6,268 nt of DNA from Rickettsia typhi (GTDB taxonomy: Bacteria; Pseudomonadota; Alphaproteobacteria; Rickettsiales; UBA1997): NCBI GenBank assembly GCA_945902255.1, contig CAMDMO010000089.1, positions 1-6,268 on the forward strand, in the 5' to 3' direction. Made by a program: the position numbers and the translations under genes. Numbering within the stretch: the stretch's first letter is position 1; each line of letters begins with the position of its first letter. The notes under the pieces are model-generated. The model worked only from the letters and a program-made list of their open reading frames with translations, searched no databases and was not told the origin of the DNA. Shown here in pieces: positions 4,728-6,268 of this stretch.

Positions 4728-6268
4728 TTACAAGAATTTTAGTTTATATAAAAACTCTCGAATTACTTCAAACACTTCATCTTTTCCTTCGCCATTAATA
4801 ATCACATGATTTGAAAAATTTAGCTCAACTAAAAACTTTTCTTTTGATGAAATTTTGTTATAAATTATTTTACCACTTATCGGATTTACTACGGGGTCGT
4901 GTGCAGCTTGAATTATCAAGGTTTTAACAGAAACTTTATCTAGATTTTCTTCACATTGTTTCATTAGTTTTTCCAACTGCTCAACAGCTTTTAAATAATT
5001 ACGACTATAATTAATATTTGGATTTTCCGGCTTATCATCAACATATTCCATTCTGCCTTTTTCAATATGAAGCTTCTCTAACATCTCGTTCCAAATGTTA
5101 ATTCCAGGAACCATTTTTGCTTTTATATCTTGCAATTTTAGCGCTGCATTTACCGAAATAATTGCCGCTAATTTTCTTTGATTAGAAATTTTTCTTGAAC
5201 AAGAAAATAAGTTTAAAAGTCCGCCAGTTGAAAATCCAATCACCACAACTTTTGAACAAATATTTGAAAGCGCCGCATATCCTCGCTGCATTGAATCATA
5301 CCAATCTTGCCAAGTTGTATCTTTTAAATTTAATGGCGCGGTTCCGTGTCCTTTTAGCCTAGTTGCATATATTTTAAAACCAAAACCGTTTAAAAAATTT
5401 GCCAAGGCTTCAACTTCTTTTGGCGCAGATTTATAACCATGCGAAATCAAAATTCCTATTTTTCTAACTTTGCTAGAAGACTTGGCTTTTGAATCTAAAA
5501 AGAATGGCGAACCAACTGATTTATCTTTAGAAAATTTTTCATCAAAATAAGCATCGTAATCAGCGTTAAAAATTTCTAAATCTCTAGCATAAATTTTATC
5601 AAAAACCTTTTTACATATTTCGTCATCGGAAATTTTAACATTTCTTTTTACAATATCGTTTGCAACCTTTAACAAAGAGAACTCATTAGCTATAACTTGC
5701 AGCGTATTTTCTAATCTTATTTCATGAAAATCATAATTTTTAAGCATCAATTCTTTATTAATTTTAATCGATACTTCATCAATTATGGAAATTAAACCTT
5801 GTTTTTTTGCTAACTCAAAAACGCCATCAAATTCTTTATGAGGTTCATCGTTAAAAATTTTAAATAAATTATCTTCTAAAATACTTTGATTAATTCGATA
5901 TTTACCGCTTTTTTGAATCATTGAGGCTGAAAGATAAATTATTCTTTTCAAATGAGTTATTCTGATTTTGTCAGCAGCAAAATGATATAAAACCGCACCA
6001 AAAATATGATCAAAATTTATCTCGATATCAGAGTAAATTTTTTCCATAAAATCATTGGTTAAGCTATATTTAAAATAGCGTAAAATCAGATTATTTTTTG
6101 TTTCATCTTTAATGATTGGAATTTTAGAAACTATGTCGCGAGTGGTTTTAATATATTCTTTTAAGTCGATTGGTTTTCCAAAATTAATATTGATTTCAGC
6201 GCCAAGTAAAAGATTTCCTTCAATTTCTAATTCTTCAGAAATTTGTTTTGGAATTTTTTTAATTAATC
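4728..6268 (-). CDS. acyltransferase-like / alpha-beta hydrolase fusion protein, 5' end beyond window
   Basis: The frame stays open from the stop at 4728-4730 to the right edge (512 complete codons), so the ATG at 6045-6047 is internal: 73 further codons precede it with no stop. Residues here are counted from the first complete codon (6264-6266). Residues about 1-75 (EGNLLLGAEINI at 16-27, NFGKPIDLKEYI at 28-39) resemble the end of PlsC-type glycerophospholipid acyltransferases. Residues about 75-265 are mainly helical, charged and unassigned. Residues about 268-512 form a complete alpha/beta hydrolase of the esterase/monoglyceride lipase type: SHGYKS (275-280), RLKGHGT (303-309), nucleophile elbow GFSTGG (344-349, Ser346), Asp457 in QAAHDPVV and His487 in FSNHV, so the triad is complete. 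I infer a role in membrane-lipid acyl turnover; the substrate is unknown. It has no signal peptide in the visible part. The hydrolase is solid; the acyltransferase assignment rests on a short C-terminal piece. Confidence 0.85.
   Translation of the reverse strand, partial: LIKKIPKQISEELEIEGNLLLGAEININFGKPIDLKEYIKTTRDIVSKIPIIKDETKNNLILRYFKYSLTNDFMEKIYSDIEINFDHIFGAVLYHFAADKIRITHLKRIIYLSASMIQKSGKYRINQSILEDNLFKIFNDEPHKEFDGVFELAKKQGLISIIDEVSIKINKELMLKNYDFHEIRLENTLQVIANEFSLLKVANDIVKRNVKISDDEICKKVFDKIYARDLEIFNADYDAYFDEKFSKDKSVGSPFFLDSKAKSSSKVRKIGILISHGYKSAPKEVEALANFLNGFGFKIYATRLKGHGTAPLNLKDTTWQDWYDSMQRGYAALSNICSKVVVIGFSTGGLLNLFSCSRKISNQRKLAAIISVNAALKLQDIKAKMVPGINIWNEMLEKLHIEKGRMEYVDDKPENPNINYSRNYLKAVEQLEKLMKQCEENLDKVSVKTLIIQAAHDPVVNPISGKIIYNKISSKEKFLVELNFSNHVIINGEGKDEVFEVIREFLYKLKFL

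Larger units (their letters stand above)
4338..4743 (-). pseudogene. small membrane-protein-like gene, apparently split by the palindromic element
   Basis: Two open segments on the minus strand meet the palindrome from either side. The first (4743 down to 4633, 36 codons plus stop) encodes a Trp-rich hydrophobic stretch, including FVGGHSLFWIFLSTVIWWL, followed by SSLWRVSK. It ends at a TAA lying inside the repeat arm. The second (4541 down to 4338) begins straight after a TAA in the other arm. Taking out 4535-4643 (109 bp) joins them in one frame, giving ...RVSKLLENIGLCDRAIISC... and about 100 codons in all: one probable membrane helix and then a segment with four cysteines. I do not recognise the family. 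Against this reading, the 5' segment has no ATG and only weak start codons, so the gene may also have lost its start. The plus strand, too, stays open across the same join. The stop lies 1 bp from the virB10 ATG. The reconstruction is inference; the open frames and the arithmetic can be read in the sequence. Confidence 0.45.

Noticed and set aside
4633..4743. Possible -1 frameshift extension of the hydrolase into the hydrophobic 36-codon segment, giving a membrane anchor
   Set aside because: The frames overlap near CTAAAAT, but this is not a canonical X XXY YYZ slippery site and no suitable downstream pseudoknot stands out. The hydrolase also ends at a normal place for its fold. A separate split gene is simpler.
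4342..4795. Plus-strand reading frame that also stays open when the palindrome is removed
   Set aside because: It has no ATG near its 5' end, would run antisense into the end of the hydrolase gene, and looks less protein-like than the minus-strand frame, which fits exactly between the neighbouring genes. It is kept as the main caveat to the split-gene reading.
6045..6047. ATG that could be taken as the start of the hydrolase gene
   Set aside because: The frame is open for another 73 codons to the window edge, those codons resemble an acyltransferase C-terminus, and no Shine-Dalgarno precedes this ATG. It is treated as internal.

Overview
This is an AT-rich, gene-dense window in which every recognisable gene lies on the minus strand, so it reads from right to left. 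The VirB10 sequence looks rickettsial: the stretch beginning DRSHTIAQGKLLTAVLETAI is the type I associate with rickettsial T4SS proteins. Together with the low GC, a pyruvate phosphate dikinase regulatory protein and an NtrX/NtrC-like regulator, this points to an alphaproteobacterium of the order Rickettsiales or a close relative. That assignment is an inference from sequence feel, not from a search.

Layout in the direction of transcription. (i) 6268-4728: a large gene that enters from the right edge without its start. It joins the C-terminal end of what looks like a PlsC-type acyltransferase to a complete alpha/beta hydrolase. (ii) 4743-4338: the remains of a small gene, split by a perfect 46-bp inverted repeat (4535-4643, 17-nt loop). 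Removing the 109-bp palindrome brings the two open segments back into one frame. (iii) 4336-1: four closely packed genes, namely virB10 (T4SS core channel), a PPDK/PEP-synthase regulatory kinase/phosphorylase (DUF299), an NtrC-family response regulator, and galU (running off the left edge). The junctions are 1 bp, 3 bp and a 14-bp overlap, which suggests one transcript.

How they may work together: the cluster combines a secretion-channel subunit, a post-translational switch on pyruvate/PEP interconversion, a transcription factor and the enzyme that makes UDP-glucose for surface glycans. Shared transcription is a reasonable inference; shared function is not shown. No other vir genes are visible around virB10.

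The points that deserve most attention are the palindromic element and the gene it appears to have broken, the response regulator whose sigma-54 contact loop (GAFTGA) and Walker B acidic pair are both lost while its receiver and DNA-binding domain look intact, the isolated virB10, and the lipid acyltransferase-hydrolase fusion. There is no gene-free stretch longer than 300 bases, and I saw no tRNA, rRNA, CRISPR array or transposase gene.
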